Origin: Candidatus Eiseniibacteriota bacterium | GTDB taxonomy: Bacteria; Orphanbacterota; Orphanbacteria; Orphanbacterales; Orphanbacteraceae | Length of the DNA stretch: 26,704 bases | Assembly (NCBI GenBank): GCA_024276995.1 | Contig: JAJRWB010000063.1 | Span: forward strand, 1 to 26,704 | Reading direction: 5' to 3' | Part shown: piece after piece, positions 1 through 7,943 of the stretch | Layout of the letters: every line of letters starts with the position of its first letter | Numbering within the stretch: the stretch's first letter is position 1 | Notes under the pieces: model-generated | Database searches by the model: none | What the model was told of the DNA's origin: nothing | What the model saw: only the letters and a program-made list of their open reading frames with translations | Made by a program: the position numbers and the translations under genes

Positions 1-2
1 AC

Positions 3-278
3 TACGGCGCGAACAGAGCCTGGCAACAAATCGTCGTTCTCGCCCACAACCTCCTGACCAACTTCCAGATCGAGACAGGAGTTCCTCAACGATCTCGAGC
101 CCAGAAACGAACCGCTCTCCATGTCCTCAAGAGCGCGCAGACTCTCCGGTTCGAAATCGTCCGCCGGGCGGGTCAGATCCTCCGACCTCGGGGAACCGCC
201 GTTCTCCGGCTCCAGAAGAATCCCCTCACCGAAAAACTCTTCTCCCAAATCAGCAAACGGCTGGAAAAAGCCGCCTGA
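3..278 (+). CDS. IS1380-family-like transposase, C-terminal fragment
   Basis: The open frame enters from the left edge and ends at a TGA at 276-278, giving 91 residues. It begins with YGANRAWQQIVVLAHNLL, followed by TNFQIETG, and ends in a basic LQKNPLTEKLF-type helix. This resembles the extreme C-terminus of IS1380-type DDE transposases, where an NRxWQQ...AHNLxTNFQ block follows the last catalytic acidic residue. The catalytic core would lie outside the window, so intactness cannot be judged. The terminal inverted repeat should lie just downstream, in the AT-richer stretch 279-310, but I could not define it. The family assignment rests on remembered motif similarity. Confidence 0.7.
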   Translation, partial: YGANRAWQQIVVLAHNLLTNFQIETGVPQRSRAQKRTALHVLKSAQTLRFEIVRRAGQILRPRGTAVLRLQKNPLTEKLFSQISKRLEKAA

Positions 279-371
279 TTATTGGAGAATTGAGGCTAAT
301 TATACGGGCCGGGAAGCTTGCGTCAAGATTCAAAAGACCGGGAGGGATCGAACGGAACCGGGGCGGGCGAT

Positions 372-737
372 TCAGTCTCGGCCGTCGCTGCGGCAGAGGT
401 CTTCGAGGGGCCTATTCAGGATCTTCTCGAGCCGCCGGGCGTCCTTCGCCGCGTCGCGGCCCGTACCGAGCGACCGGTCGAGCCAGCGTAGCGCCGCGCG
501 TGATTCCTTCGGTGCGTCGCGGCCCGCACGCCGGTACCACGCCCAGCGCCCTTCCTTGCGGCTCTCGACAAGATCGGCCTGGCGGAGGATCGTCATGTGT
601 TTCGACACGGTCGACGCCGCCAGACCGAGAAGCTCGATGATCTGGCAGGCGCACAGCTCCCGATCCTTGAGGGCGAGGAGGACTCGCACGCGGCTCGGGT
701 CGGAGAGCGCCTTCGAAATGTCGAGAAAATCGCGCAC
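372..737 (-). CDS. ArsR-family winged-helix transcriptional regulator
   Basis: This is a 121-residue protein, the usual size for ArsR/SmtB repressors. It opens with KALSDPSRVRVLLAL, continues with ELCACQI (the ELCxCxL-type site that in ArsR binds arsenite or metal through two cysteines), then the recognition helix region LAASTVSKHMTILRQADLV and the wing with RKEGRWAWYR. The start is GTG at 735-737 with GGAGG eight bases upstream. It lies downstream of a small membrane protein and a permease on the same strand. ArsR proteins usually repress their own operon by binding an inverted repeat near the promoter. No arsenic gene (arsB, arsC, arsM) is visible here, so the inducer is unknown. The C-terminal 35 residues are charged and helical. 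Confidence 0.9.
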   Translation of the reverse strand: MRDFLDISKALSDPSRVRVLLALKDRELCACQIIELLGLAASTVSKHMTILRQADLVESRKEGRWAWYRRAGRDAPKESRAALRWLDRSLGTGRDAAKDARRLEKILNRPLEDLCRSDGRD

Positions 738-826
738 GAGAATTCCCTCCGCGCGCCCGGCGCGGCCCTCAAGGCGCCCCCGACTCTATGGCCGCCGCCG
801 CGTCGGGTCAAGACGATCCTGGAGCG

Positions 827-1192
827 TCATTCCCGCGCCCCCATTCGACCGGAAAAGAGTCGGCTCAGCGCGAAGAGGATTCCCATGAGAAAGAGCGGCC
901 CGGAAATCGCCACGTGCACGGGCCAGGGAAACCGTCCCCATGTCCGGAAGAGATAAAAAAGCGCAAACCCGGTGAAAAGAACCGCTCCGATCCATTCGCG
1001 ACGCCACGAGATCATGAGCGCCGCGATCACCGTGTACGTCGGAATGAGGTGAATCAAGAATGTGCCGATCGCCCTGAACGCTCCACCGCCCCCCTGGAAG
1101 GCATCGAGGGCAAAAGCGCCCAGGAAGAGGGCGAACAGAAGGCCCAGGATCCTCGGAGTCCAGAAAAGGAATCGTGCGATCACGAACCCCAT
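827..1192 (-). CDS. Small four-helix membrane protein of unknown function
   Basis: This is a 121-residue hydrophobic protein with about four membrane segments, roughly residues 10-30, 40-60, 66-82 and 90-112. I chose the ATG at 1190-1192 because GGAGG lies six bases upstream. An in-frame ATG at 1264 would add a basic, non-hydrophobic leader with no clear ribosome site. The loops carry WRREW and WGRFPWP. I recall small DUF-type membrane proteins with this layout, but no function is known to me. It lies 89 bases upstream of the ArsR gene on the same strand, so the two may be co-transcribed. Confidence 0.75.
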   Translation of the reverse strand: MGFVIARFLFWTPRILGLLFALFLGAFALDAFQGGGGAFRAIGTFLIHLIPTYTVIAALMISWRREWIGAVLFTGFALFYLFRTWGRFPWPVHVAISGPLFLMGILFALSRLFSGRMGARE

Positions 1193-1287
1193 TGAAAACC
1201 TCCGTCTTCTCCCGCCAAGCGTGCATGCTTCGCCCGCCGCCTCATTCGGCTTGCGCGTCGCCATCCGCGCCTGTACGGGTCACGATT

Positions 1288-2583
1288 CTACGTCTTGCGC
1301 AAAACCAGTCTTCTTTCGCCGAAGAGAAGTTCCGCCGAGACAACGGCCGCATACGCGCCGAGAATCCAAATCAGCCCACGCATATCTGTTCTGCATAGAT
1401 AAGCGACCAGCACGATCCATGAAGCGAAGCAGACCACCGATGCGAGCAGCGGCGGCATCGGGTGGATGCCGATCTTTCGGCGCAGTTTGAATGCGGAAAA
1501 GTTGATCGACGCGAATACCAGAAGAAAGATCGAGCTGGCGAATGAAGATATGATGGTGAGATTCATCGTGTTCACGAAGAGCACCGCAACGAGTGTGATT
1601 GTGATCAGGCTCACATAGGGGATATCGTTCGTCCGTTCCTTGTGGGAGAAGACTTTCGGCAACGCCTTTTCCTGCGACATCGCCAGGCCGAGCCGGGCGG
1701 TGCTGAACAGCGTCGCGTTAATGGCCGAGGCGGTGGAGAGCAGCGCACCCAGGCCGATCAGGAGGAATCCCGCGCGCCCCAGGAAGGGCCTGGCCGCCAC
1801 CGCCAGGGCGTACTCCTTGTAGCGACTGATCTCATTGGGCGACAGATTGCCGACGGCCACGAGGGAAACCAGAATATAGATAACGAACGTGATGAGGATG
1901 GAAATCATGATTCCTCGTCCCAGAAGCCCGGGATCCCTCATTTCGTTGATCGCGTTGGGAATAAGCTCGAAGCCCTCGTAGGCGACGAAGATCAGGGCCG
2001 CGCCCATCAGCACGCCCATCCCACCGGTATTGAATACCGGAAGCAGATGATCCGATCGCACAAAAAAGAGCCCCGCAACGGCAAACAACGACAAGATCAG
2101 AACCTTGATCAACACCAGGACATCCTCGGATTCGCCCGAGGCCTTGACGCCGTAAAGATTCACGCCGAGAAACGCGAGGAGCACTCCCGTTGAGAGCAGG
2201 TGAGGCATGATCGAACTCGCGCCGGCATCACTGAGTATGGCGCTTCCGTAGACACCGAACGTGTATCCATAAAGACCGAGGGTGCCCACATATCCGGCCA
2301 GCAACAGCCATCCACCGATCCCCGCAATATTCGGCCGGGCAAAGGCGTGCTCCAGGTAGGTAAAGCTTCCTCCGTCCGAATGGAACGACAACCCGAGCCT
2401 GATGTAGCTCCATCCGGTCAGCATGGCGATGGCGCCGCCAAGTGCGAAGGCGATCGGCGCCGCATGACCGGCGAGACCCACGGATAGGCCGAGGACCGAA
2501 AAGATTCCGCCCCCCACCATGCCCCCCACACCCATGGCGACCAGTTCCTTCAGTCCCAATGTCTCTTGTCGCTGTTTCGCCAT
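1288..2583 (-). CDS. APC-superfamily amino acid permease
   Basis: This 431-residue polytopic protein has about 12 predicted membrane segments. The first carries GVGGMVGGGIFSVLG, the unwound TM1 substrate-binding motif of the amino acid-polyamine-organocation (APC) family. The loop FHSDGGSFTYLEHAF matches the TM3-proximal motif with conserved Gly-Gly. A further family feature is VAYEGFELIPNAINEMRDP (TM6 and following loop, where the F/YEGFE block lies). ATG at 2581-2583 is preceded by a GAAGG-like site about nine bases away. The substrate cannot be read from sequence. It faces no recognisable biosynthetic partner, and the downstream gene is the small membrane protein about 95 bases away. Confidence 0.9.
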   Translation of the reverse strand: MAKQRQETLGLKELVAMGVGGMVGGGIFSVLGLSVGLAGHAAPIAFALGGAIAMLTGWSYIRLGLSFHSDGGSFTYLEHAFARPNIAGIGGWLLLAGYVGTLGLYGYTFGVYGSAILSDAGASSIMPHLLSTGVLLAFLGVNLYGVKASGESEDVLVLIKVLILSLFAVAGLFFVRSDHLLPVFNTGGMGVLMGAALIFVAYEGFELIPNAINEMRDPGLLGRGIMISILITFVIYILVSLVAVGNLSPNEISRYKEYALAVAARPFLGRAGFLLIGLGALLSTASAINATLFSTARLGLAMSQEKALPKVFSHKERTNDIPYVSLITITLVAVLFVNTMNLTIISSFASSIFLLVFASINFSAFKLRRKIGIHPMPPLLASVVCFASWIVLVAYLCRTDMRGLIWILGAYAAVVSAELLFGERRLVLRKT

Positions 2584-2671
2584 TGCACCGAGCCCTTCTC
2601 ATCCCGCGAATCCGCTTCCCGTGAACGCCGGGCGAACGGGCGTGCCGGTCGTCGTCGTGAAGTGCGCCCGC

Positions 2672-3049
2672 TCAGTCGACCGGAATCTCGATCACACGCC
2701 ACCTTTCGTCAACCCATAGCGCGATGATCGGCAATTCGACACGCCGCCGGAGCATCAGAACGGCATCGCGTAGATGCCCGAGCTGTTCTTCCCTCGATGC
2801 CGGATTTCCCGCACAGTCAAAATGCCCGACAATCGCCACCGCAACCGAAAAATGGTTATCGATCGACATCGTAACGCGCCGGAGTATCGATTCAACAAGA
2901 TCATGATTCCTGTGTTCCGCCAGGATCAGATTCGGACCCGGTTCCGTAACGGAATCGACAGAATCCACGTCGAAACGCCGTCGCAGATAGTCGATCACGG
3001 GTATCTGTACCCGCCCATCCATACAGTTGATCACCGTGCAGAATCTCAT
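2672..3049 (-). CDS. Mini beta-carbonic-anhydrase-like protein
   Basis: This 125-residue protein keeps the zinc-ligand pattern of beta-carbonic anhydrases: CMDGR at residues 9-13 (Cys ligand plus the Asp-Arg dyad) and GHFDCAGNP near residue 75 (His-x2-Cys). It is much shorter than the usual ~200 residues. I recall a distinct carbonic-anhydrase-like family of this size with TEPGPN and LWVDE motifs, both present here. Catalysis of CO2 hydration is therefore possible but not assured. ATG at 3047-3049 has GGAG six bases upstream. It is the last gene of a minus-strand run with the YciI-like and CMD-like genes, 30 bases after the YciI-like stop. Confidence 0.8.
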   Translation of the reverse strand: MRFCTVINCMDGRVQIPVIDYLRRRFDVDSVDSVTEPGPNLILAEHRNHDLVESILRRVTMSIDNHFSVAVAIVGHFDCAGNPASREEQLGHLRDAVLMLRRRVELPIIALWVDERWRVIEIPVD

Positions 3050-3079
3050 CTCGATCTCCTCGGCACGCGCCCTCCGGCC

Positions 3080-3343
3080 CTACGGAGCGGCCTGCACCAA
3101 CCACTCCTTCAGATGCGATTCCGCCAGCAGTCCCCGCTTGAAGAATGGATCGTTCTCCACCATGGCGGCGGCTTCTTCCGGGCTTTCCGCCGAGAACAGG
3201 ATGAGTCCACCGCTTCGATCTTGAAACGGGCCACCCTGAAAGTCCCGGGCGTTCAATCCCTTCCAGTATTCAACATGATCGGAGACGCTCTCGCGGACCG
3301 TTCCCGGGTCGTCCCCCATGAAGTAGAAATGCACGAAACGCAT
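3080..3343 (-). CDS. YciI-like small protein
   Basis: This 87-residue protein has a dimeric ferredoxin-like alpha-beta fold pattern. It starts MRFVHFYFMGDDP, has a central His in SDHVEYWKGL, then GPFQDRSGGLILFSAESPEEAAAMVENDPFFKRGLL, a typical YciI ending (E-x-A-x-x-x-x-x-D-P-F). YciI proteins are small, mostly uncharacterised enzymes or ligand binders with a conserved His-Asp pair. Here the His sits in SDH. ATG at 3341-3343 follows GAGGAG. It sits between the CMD-like gene (48-base gap) and the carbonic-anhydrase-like gene (30-base gap), which indicates an operon. The function is not known. Confidence 0.85.
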   Translation of the reverse strand: MRFVHFYFMGDDPGTVRESVSDHVEYWKGLNARDFQGGPFQDRSGGLILFSAESPEEAAAMVENDPFFKRGLLAESHLKEWLVQAAP

Positions 3344-3391
3344 CGACTACTCCTCTCGTGTACCGGCATCAGACCCCTCGTCTCGTTGCTA

Positions 3392-3715
3392 CTATTCATT
3401 GTCATAGGCCTCAACGGCAGCCGGCAAAACTTCCGTGACAACATGTCCCGCGGGTGGGAGGCCGACCAAGACGGCACTAATGATTTCATCTCTCGACGCA
3501 CCCGCTTCTCTTGCCGCTTTCACATGAAATGGAATCCCGTTGGTCCTATTCAAAACCGCCAGAACCGACAAGTAGGCGATACTGTGCGTCTTGGGATCCA
3601 AGGCACTTGCATTTGATAGGTCCTGCACCAATTTCATCCAGGCTTCCGCATGGTCCGGCGCTTCCTCGCGGAATGTTCGAAACGCTTTGCTTACGGAGTA
3701 TTTTTCGCCCTCCAT
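3392..3715 (-). CDS. Carboxymuconolactone decarboxylase / AhpD-like protein lacking CxxC
   Basis: This 107-residue all-helical protein has the CMD core: FREEAPDHAEAWMKLVQ, then ALDPKTHSIAYLSVLAVLNR, then FHVKAAREAGASRDEIISAVLVGLPPAG. AhpD-type members carry a redox CxxC before the conserved His. Here the equivalent segment RTNGIPFHV keeps the His but has no cysteine, so peroxidase-type thiol chemistry is not expected. Hydrolase or decarboxylase activity, or a structural role, remains possible. ATG at 3713-3715 has AAGGAGA upstream. It starts 57 bases after the S41-like gene and is followed by the YciI-like gene, in the same direction. Confidence 0.85.
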   Translation of the reverse strand: MEGEKYSVSKAFRTFREEAPDHAEAWMKLVQDLSNASALDPKTHSIAYLSVLAVLNRTNGIPFHVKAAREAGASRDEIISAVLVGLPPAGHVVTEVLPAAVEAYDNE

Positions 3716-3772
3716 CTCGTCTCCTTTTTGTACGGCCGCCTTTGACCTTGCGAACCGCCCACCACGACCGAA

Positions 3773-4699
3773 TCATTTACGCTCAGCTATTCCGTCGCCC
3801 CTCGGGACCGCAAGTGCGGCGTCGAGCTGCACATCACGTCCGGTCTTCAGGCTTTCCATCGTAAACAGCGACTCGACATCCGGTATCACGCCGCGATGCT
3901 CCAGCACGACACTCGTGGATGTCATCGTCTCGGCGATGGGAAAGATGAAGTAGGCTCCGAGCGGGAGGACGGTGACATCCATCACGAGGACGCGTCCCGG
4001 CGTGCGCTCGCCCACGATGGTCGCCCGCCCCATCGCTTGCAGACCCCCGGAGAACTCCTCGCTGGACGACGCCCTGGCGCCATCCACCAGAATAACCAAC
4101 CGACCCAAGTAAGGCCGTTCGACCGGATCGAAGTAGATGTCGTCGATGCAGGCTCGCCCGCGATAGCGCCAGATGACGGTTCGCTCGGTGAACGGCGGTG
4201 TCGGAAACTCGACAGCCTCGGATGCGATCTCTTCCACGGTTCGCCCGTTGAGACGGAGGATTTCGTTTCCAATTTCCAAGCCCGCTTCCGCCGCGGCGGA
4301 TCCTTCCTCGACCGCTGTGATGAAAAGCCTTCCCCCCACAAGCCGGACGTCGATCCCGACCGTCCCTTCCCCAAAGATAGCGGCTTCGCCCAGCTGCCTG
4401 GGATCATGGGTTTGCACGACTCCCAAGTGCGAGACACCCAACTCGAAGAGCATGCTGTTCATGAGAACATAGAATTGCTCGTCATCCTCGGCTTCGACAA
4501 CCTGCGCCCTGTAACGTTCGCGGCTCTCTGTCCAGTCGACACCGTGAAAAAGGGGATCGAAGAAGCGCTCGTGGATTGTCTTCCAAACGATGTCGAAGCT
4601 CTCGGCGTAGAGTTCGGCGGTGTCGGCGTAAGCGTGCCCCGTCACGACCAACACGAGAAGGAGGACTCCTTTGATTATTCGAATACGGCTTCCATGCAC
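3773..4699 (-). CDS. S41-family (C-terminal processing) peptidase-like protein with internal deletion
   Basis: This is a 308-residue exported protein. I chose the GTG at 4697-4699: GGAGGA lies eight bases upstream and the product then begins with a compact signal peptide (basic start, GVLLLVLVVTG, cut near AYA). An ATG at 4732 would add 11 residues. Residues 27-110 resemble the S41 N-terminal helices (YAESFDIVWKTIHERFFDP). Residues 115-160 form a PDZ-like segment (GSAAAEAGLEIGNEILRLNG). Residues 197-240 match the catalytic strand-helix (GARASSSEEFSGGLQ) and GRATIVGERTPG. The block between them, about 100 residues with the RGNPGG strand in relatives, is missing near residues 180-186. The predicted nucleophile is Ser211. 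Position +25, Lys in Ser/Lys members, is Arg236. It is probably altered or inactive. Confidence 0.75.
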   Translation of the reverse strand: MHGSRIRIIKGVLLLVLVVTGHAYADTAELYAESFDIVWKTIHERFFDPLFHGVDWTESRERYRAQVVEAEDDEQFYVLMNSMLFELGVSHLGVVQTHDPRQLGEAAIFGEGTVGIDVRLVGGRLFITAVEEGSAAAEAGLEIGNEILRLNGRTVEEIASEAVEFPTPPFTERTVIWRYRGRACIDDIYFDPVERPYLGRLVILVDGARASSSEEFSGGLQAMGRATIVGERTPGRVLVMDVTVLPLGAYFIFPIAETMTSTSVVLEHRGVIPDVESLFTMESLKTGRDVQLDAALAVPRGDGIAERK

Positions 4700-4845
4700 G
4701 CCGGAAGTCCTCCAGTTCGGATTCGGGTTCATCAGGACGAAAACCCGGCCAACACTTGAATTCGCCTGCATTCCGAAGAGCGGCGGAAGAATGTCGGGCG
4801 CAACGGCCTGATCCTCATCAAGGCCCCCCCGGCCCACAGCCCATC

Positions 4846-7014
4846 CTACCCCGCCGCCTCCTCCGCGCCTCCCTCGGGCTCGGGCTCGTAGCCGCCGTAG
4901 AGGTCCTGCCCGGTAATCGAGATCAGGCCCATCGGTTGGGGCATCACTTCGGGGGAGAGTTCGCGCGTGGAGATCACCGCCGCTTCGGAGAACTCGACTT
5001 CCACGAGGCGGCGGAAGTAGGGGCGCACGTCGGGTTCGGTGAGAACGACGGGGGTCTGGGCGGTGGGCGGGCGGTCGCCGAGCTGGGCGCGGATCGCGGC
5101 GAGGATTTCGTCCTGCATGTCGGGCGAAAGACCGAGGTAGCTTCCGGTCGGCGTGTGGCGCACCGACTCGGTGATCGCCTGCTGGATCTCGGGCTCCACC
5201 TGGTAGACGATCAGCTTCCCGTCGGATCGGGCGTACTTGAAACAGATCTGGCGGGCGAGGGAGCTTCGCACGAGCTCGGTGAGCTGCAGCGGGTCGCTCT
5301 CCATCCGGCCCCACTCACTCACCGCCTCGAGGATCCCCTGGAAGTCGCGAATCGACACCTCCTCGCGCACGAGCCGCTGGAGCACTTCGGTGAGCTGGAA
5401 AAGGTTCACCACCTTGGGGACGACTTCCTCCACGAGGCTCGGATGGGTCCTGGCGAGCTGGTCGAGCATGAAACGCACATCCTGCAGCCCGACGAACTCG
5501 TGGGCGTACTGCTTGAGGAATCCGGCGAGGTGGAGGGTGAGCAGCTCGGGGTGGGTGATTACCTTCATCCCCGCCTTCTCGACGAGTTCGACCGATTCGG
5601 CGGGAATCCACGCCGCCGGCTTTCCGGTGCCCGGATTCTCCGCCGGTTCGGCGTCGATCTGGAAGATGGCGAGATTCTCGGGCGTCTCGTTCACCATCAT
5701 CCGGTCATCGGGAATCGTGTCGGAGTGGATCGGCACTTCTTTCAAAAAGATGGCGAAACGGTTCTCGCCGAGCGGCTGGTTTCCCTGCACCTGGATCGGC
5801 GGGAAGAGAACGCCGAGATCGTAGTAAAGCGAGTCGCGCAGCTCCGGGACGAGTTTCGCCAGCTGTTTTCCTCCTTCGCCGTCCCTGTCGATCAGCTCGG
5901 TGAGTCCCTCGCTCACCTGCATCAGGATCGGCACGGTGAGGCTGAACTTCGCCTCGCCGGCGGCCGCCTCTTCCTCCTCTTCCTCGAGCGCCTCCGCGGC
6001 GGCCTCGATCCTTCTCGTCCGAAAGAGGCCGTACGACGTGATGCCGAGCACCGCCGACAGCAGAAAGAAGGGGAACGTCGGCAGCCCCGGCACGATGCCA
6101 AGGAGAACGAGGAGCACCGAGCCGATGGCGATCGCCTTCGGCTGCGCCATCACTTGGGTGACGATATCCTTGCCGAGATGGGTTTCCGCCTCTTCGGAAG
6201 CGACCCGCGTCACCACGATCCCCGCGGATACCGAGATGAGGAGCGCCGGGATCTGGCTCACCAGGCCGTCACCGATGGTGAGGATCGAGTAGGTCTGGAT
6301 CGCGGTAGACGCTTCCATGCCGCGTTGTAGGATCCCGATGGCGAGCCCGCCGATGATGTTGATCAGCGTGATGATGATCCCGGCGATGGCGTCCCCCTTG
6401 ACGAACTTCATCGCCCCGTCCATGGCGCCGTAAAGCTGCGACTCGCGCTGCAGGTTCCCACGCCGCCGCCGCGCCTCGTGAACGTCGAACAGCCCGGCGC
6501 GAAAATCGGCGTCGATCGACATCTGCTTTCCCGGAAGGGCGTCGAGGGTGAAGCGCGCCGACACCTCCGCCACGCGCTCGGCGCCCTTGGTGATCACCAG
6601 GAACTGGATGAGCGTCAAGATGAGGAAGATCACGAGTCCCACCACGAGATTCCCCCCGGCGACGAACGCTCCGAACGCCTTCACCACTTCCCCGGCGTTC
6701 GCCTGGAGGAGGATGAGGCGGGTGGTCGAGACGTTGAGGCCGAGCCGGAAGAGGGTGGTGATCAGCAGGATCGTCGGGAACGCCGCGATCCGCGTGGCGT
6801 CCATAATATAGATACACACGAGCAGGAGCGTGACCGCCACGGTGATGTTCACGGTGAGGAGGACATCGAGAAGAGGGGTGGGCAGCGGGATCAACATCAT
6901 CGCCACGATCGACATGATGAAAGCGGCGAGCATGACGTCGCTGTAGCGGGTGACGAGCGTGTCGATCTTACCCGCCTTCACATCGGCGATGAATGTGGTG
7001 AGGCCAGCTCCCAT
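4846..7014 (-). CDS. sctV: FHIPEP-family type III export gate protein, SctV-like
   Basis: This 722-residue protein is of the FlhA/SctV family. SctV/FlhA forms a nonameric inner-membrane ring that receives substrates and uses the proton motive force for export. About eight membrane segments lie in residues 28-330, with the signature FRLGLNVSTTRLILL (89-103). GAMDGAMKFVKGDAIA (196-211) and IGDGLVSQIPALLIS (247-261) follow. The MKFVKGD form, and LFPPIQV...EVP at the start of the cytosolic domain, fit virulence-type SctV better than flagellar FlhA (SKFVRGD). An acidic linker (LEEEEEEA, 343-350) leads to the cytosolic domain. I chose the ATG at 7014, just before the first helix. An ATG at 7089 has a better ribosome site (GAAGG) but adds a non-conserved leader. 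No other secretion gene is visible nearby. Confidence 0.85.
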   Translation of the reverse strand: MGAGLTTFIADVKAGKIDTLVTRYSDVMLAAFIMSIVAMMLIPLPTPLLDVLLTVNITVAVTLLLVCIYIMDATRIAAFPTILLITTLFRLGLNVSTTRLILLQANAGEVVKAFGAFVAGGNLVVGLVIFLILTLIQFLVITKGAERVAEVSARFTLDALPGKQMSIDADFRAGLFDVHEARRRRGNLQRESQLYGAMDGAMKFVKGDAIAGIIITLINIIGGLAIGILQRGMEASTAIQTYSILTIGDGLVSQIPALLISVSAGIVVTRVASEEAETHLGKDIVTQVMAQPKAIAIGSVLLVLLGIVPGLPTFPFFLLSAVLGITSYGLFRTRRIEAAAEALEEEEEEAAAGEAKFSLTVPILMQVSEGLTELIDRDGEGGKQLAKLVPELRDSLYYDLGVLFPPIQVQGNQPLGENRFAIFLKEVPIHSDTIPDDRMMVNETPENLAIFQIDAEPAENPGTGKPAAWIPAESVELVEKAGMKVITHPELLTLHLAGFLKQYAHEFVGLQDVRFMLDQLARTHPSLVEEVVPKVVNLFQLTEVLQRLVREEVSIRDFQGILEAVSEWGRMESDPLQLTELVRSSLARQICFKYARSDGKLIVYQVEPEIQQAITESVRHTPTGSYLGLSPDMQDEILAAIRAQLGDRPPTAQTPVVLTEPDVRPYFRRLVEVEFSEAAVISTRELSPEVMPQPMGLISITGQDLYGGYEPEPEGGAEEAAG

Positions 7015-7129
7015 TGCGGGGCGAGTGTAGCCCACCGGGGGAAGGGGAAGCAACGAAAATGGGGGAGAACCTCTCCGGTGTCCCTCCATCGCCCCTTCCC
7101 GAAAAAGTTGACCGCCCCCTAATCTTTTC

Positions 7130-7158
7130 TTGACGACCGCCCCCCCCTTGGTTACCTT
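7130..7158 (+). promoter_or_regulatory. Candidate promoter for the octahaem cytochrome operon
   Basis: TTGACG at 7130-7135 and TACCTT at 7153-7158 are separated by 17 bases, a sigma-70-like arrangement about 40 bases ahead of the TTG start. The stretch lies between the divergent SctV-like and cytochrome genes and includes a run of C's at about 7140-7147. The -10 match is weak. Confidence 0.3.
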
Positions 7159-7196
7159 GTTAGTCGGACGGAATAGATAACCAGGTGCATTAAAAA

Positions 7197-7943
7197 TTGC
7201 GATACCGAGGCGTACCACAACAAATTCTGCCCATTGTACTGATCTTCGCGGTGATCATCGCGGTGTTCGTCACGGGGCGGATTCTCTTCGTTCCTGAATC
7301 GTTCGGCGAGCTCGGCCACTACCGTGCCCGGTCGATCGACGAAAACGCGGCGCACGACATCTCTTACGCCGGCTACCAGGTCTGCTACGACTGCCATGAC
7401 GACGTGGCCGACGAGAAGGCGCAGTCGAACCACAGGAGCCTTTCGTGCGAAGTGTGCCACGGGCCGGCGGCGGACCACGCCGAGGCGCCCGACGAAGTGC
7501 TCCCCGAGATCCCGCGATCGCGCGACTTCTGCACCCTCTGCCACGGTTACAACGCTGCGCGGCCGACCGGCTTCCCCCAGATCATCCCGGATCAGCACAA
7601 TCCCGGGAAGCCGTGCCTGAGATGCCACGAGCCCCACACGCCCGAACCTCCGCACACGCCGGAGAAGTGCAGCGCGTGCCATAGGGAAATCGCCAACGTG
7701 AAGGCGGTGTCGCACCACGCATCGCTCGAATGCACGCGCTGCCATGAAGTGCCGCCGGAGCACTTGAGCGCGCCGCGTTCGGCACGTCCGAAGAAACCCT
7801 CGACCCGCGAGTTCTGCGGAGAGTGCCACGCCCGCGGCGCCGACAGTCCCCGCGAAATCCCGCGGATCGATCTCGCCGAACATGGACAGCGCTATATGTG
7901 TTGGGAATGTCACTACCCCCATTCCCCGGAGGCAGGCAAGTGA
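7197..7943 (+). CDS. Membrane-anchored octahaem cytochrome c
   Basis: This 248-residue protein has one N-terminal membrane helix (about residues 9-28, LPIVLIFAVIIAVFV) and eight CXXCH haem sites: CYDCH, CEVCH, CTLCH, CLRCH, CSACH, CTRCH, CGECH and CWECH. Extra histidines between the sites can give bis-His coordination. The anchor without an obvious cleavage site suggests a periplasmic domain held at the inner membrane. The start is TTG at 7197, because an in-frame stop lies just upstream, with AGGTG about ten bases before. The stop TGA overlaps the GTG of the Fe-S gene. With the next two genes it forms a cytochrome/Fe-S/NrfD module, in which the cytochrome would pass electrons to or from periplasmic partners. 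Confidence 0.9.
   Translation: MRYRGVPQQILPIVLIFAVIIAVFVTGRILFVPESFGELGHYRARSIDENAAHDISYAGYQVCYDCHDDVADEKAQSNHRSLSCEVCHGPAADHAEAPDEVLPEIPRSRDFCTLCHGYNAARPTGFPQIIPDQHNPGKPCLRCHEPHTPEPPHTPEKCSACHREIANVKAVSHHASLECTRCHEVPPEHLSAPRSARPKKPSTREFCGECHARGADSPREIPRIDLAEHGQRYMCWECHYPHSPEAGK

Noticed and set aside
4700-5314. N-terminal extension of the S41-like frame to 5314
   Set aside because: The added part lies antisense-like over the SctV coding region in another frame, is Arg/Pro-rich and precedes a clear signal peptide start at 4699.
4756-6330. Long plus-strand frame of 524 codons
   Set aside because: It is antisense to the SctV-like gene, His/Arg/Asp-rich without domain sense, and is a GC-codon shadow.
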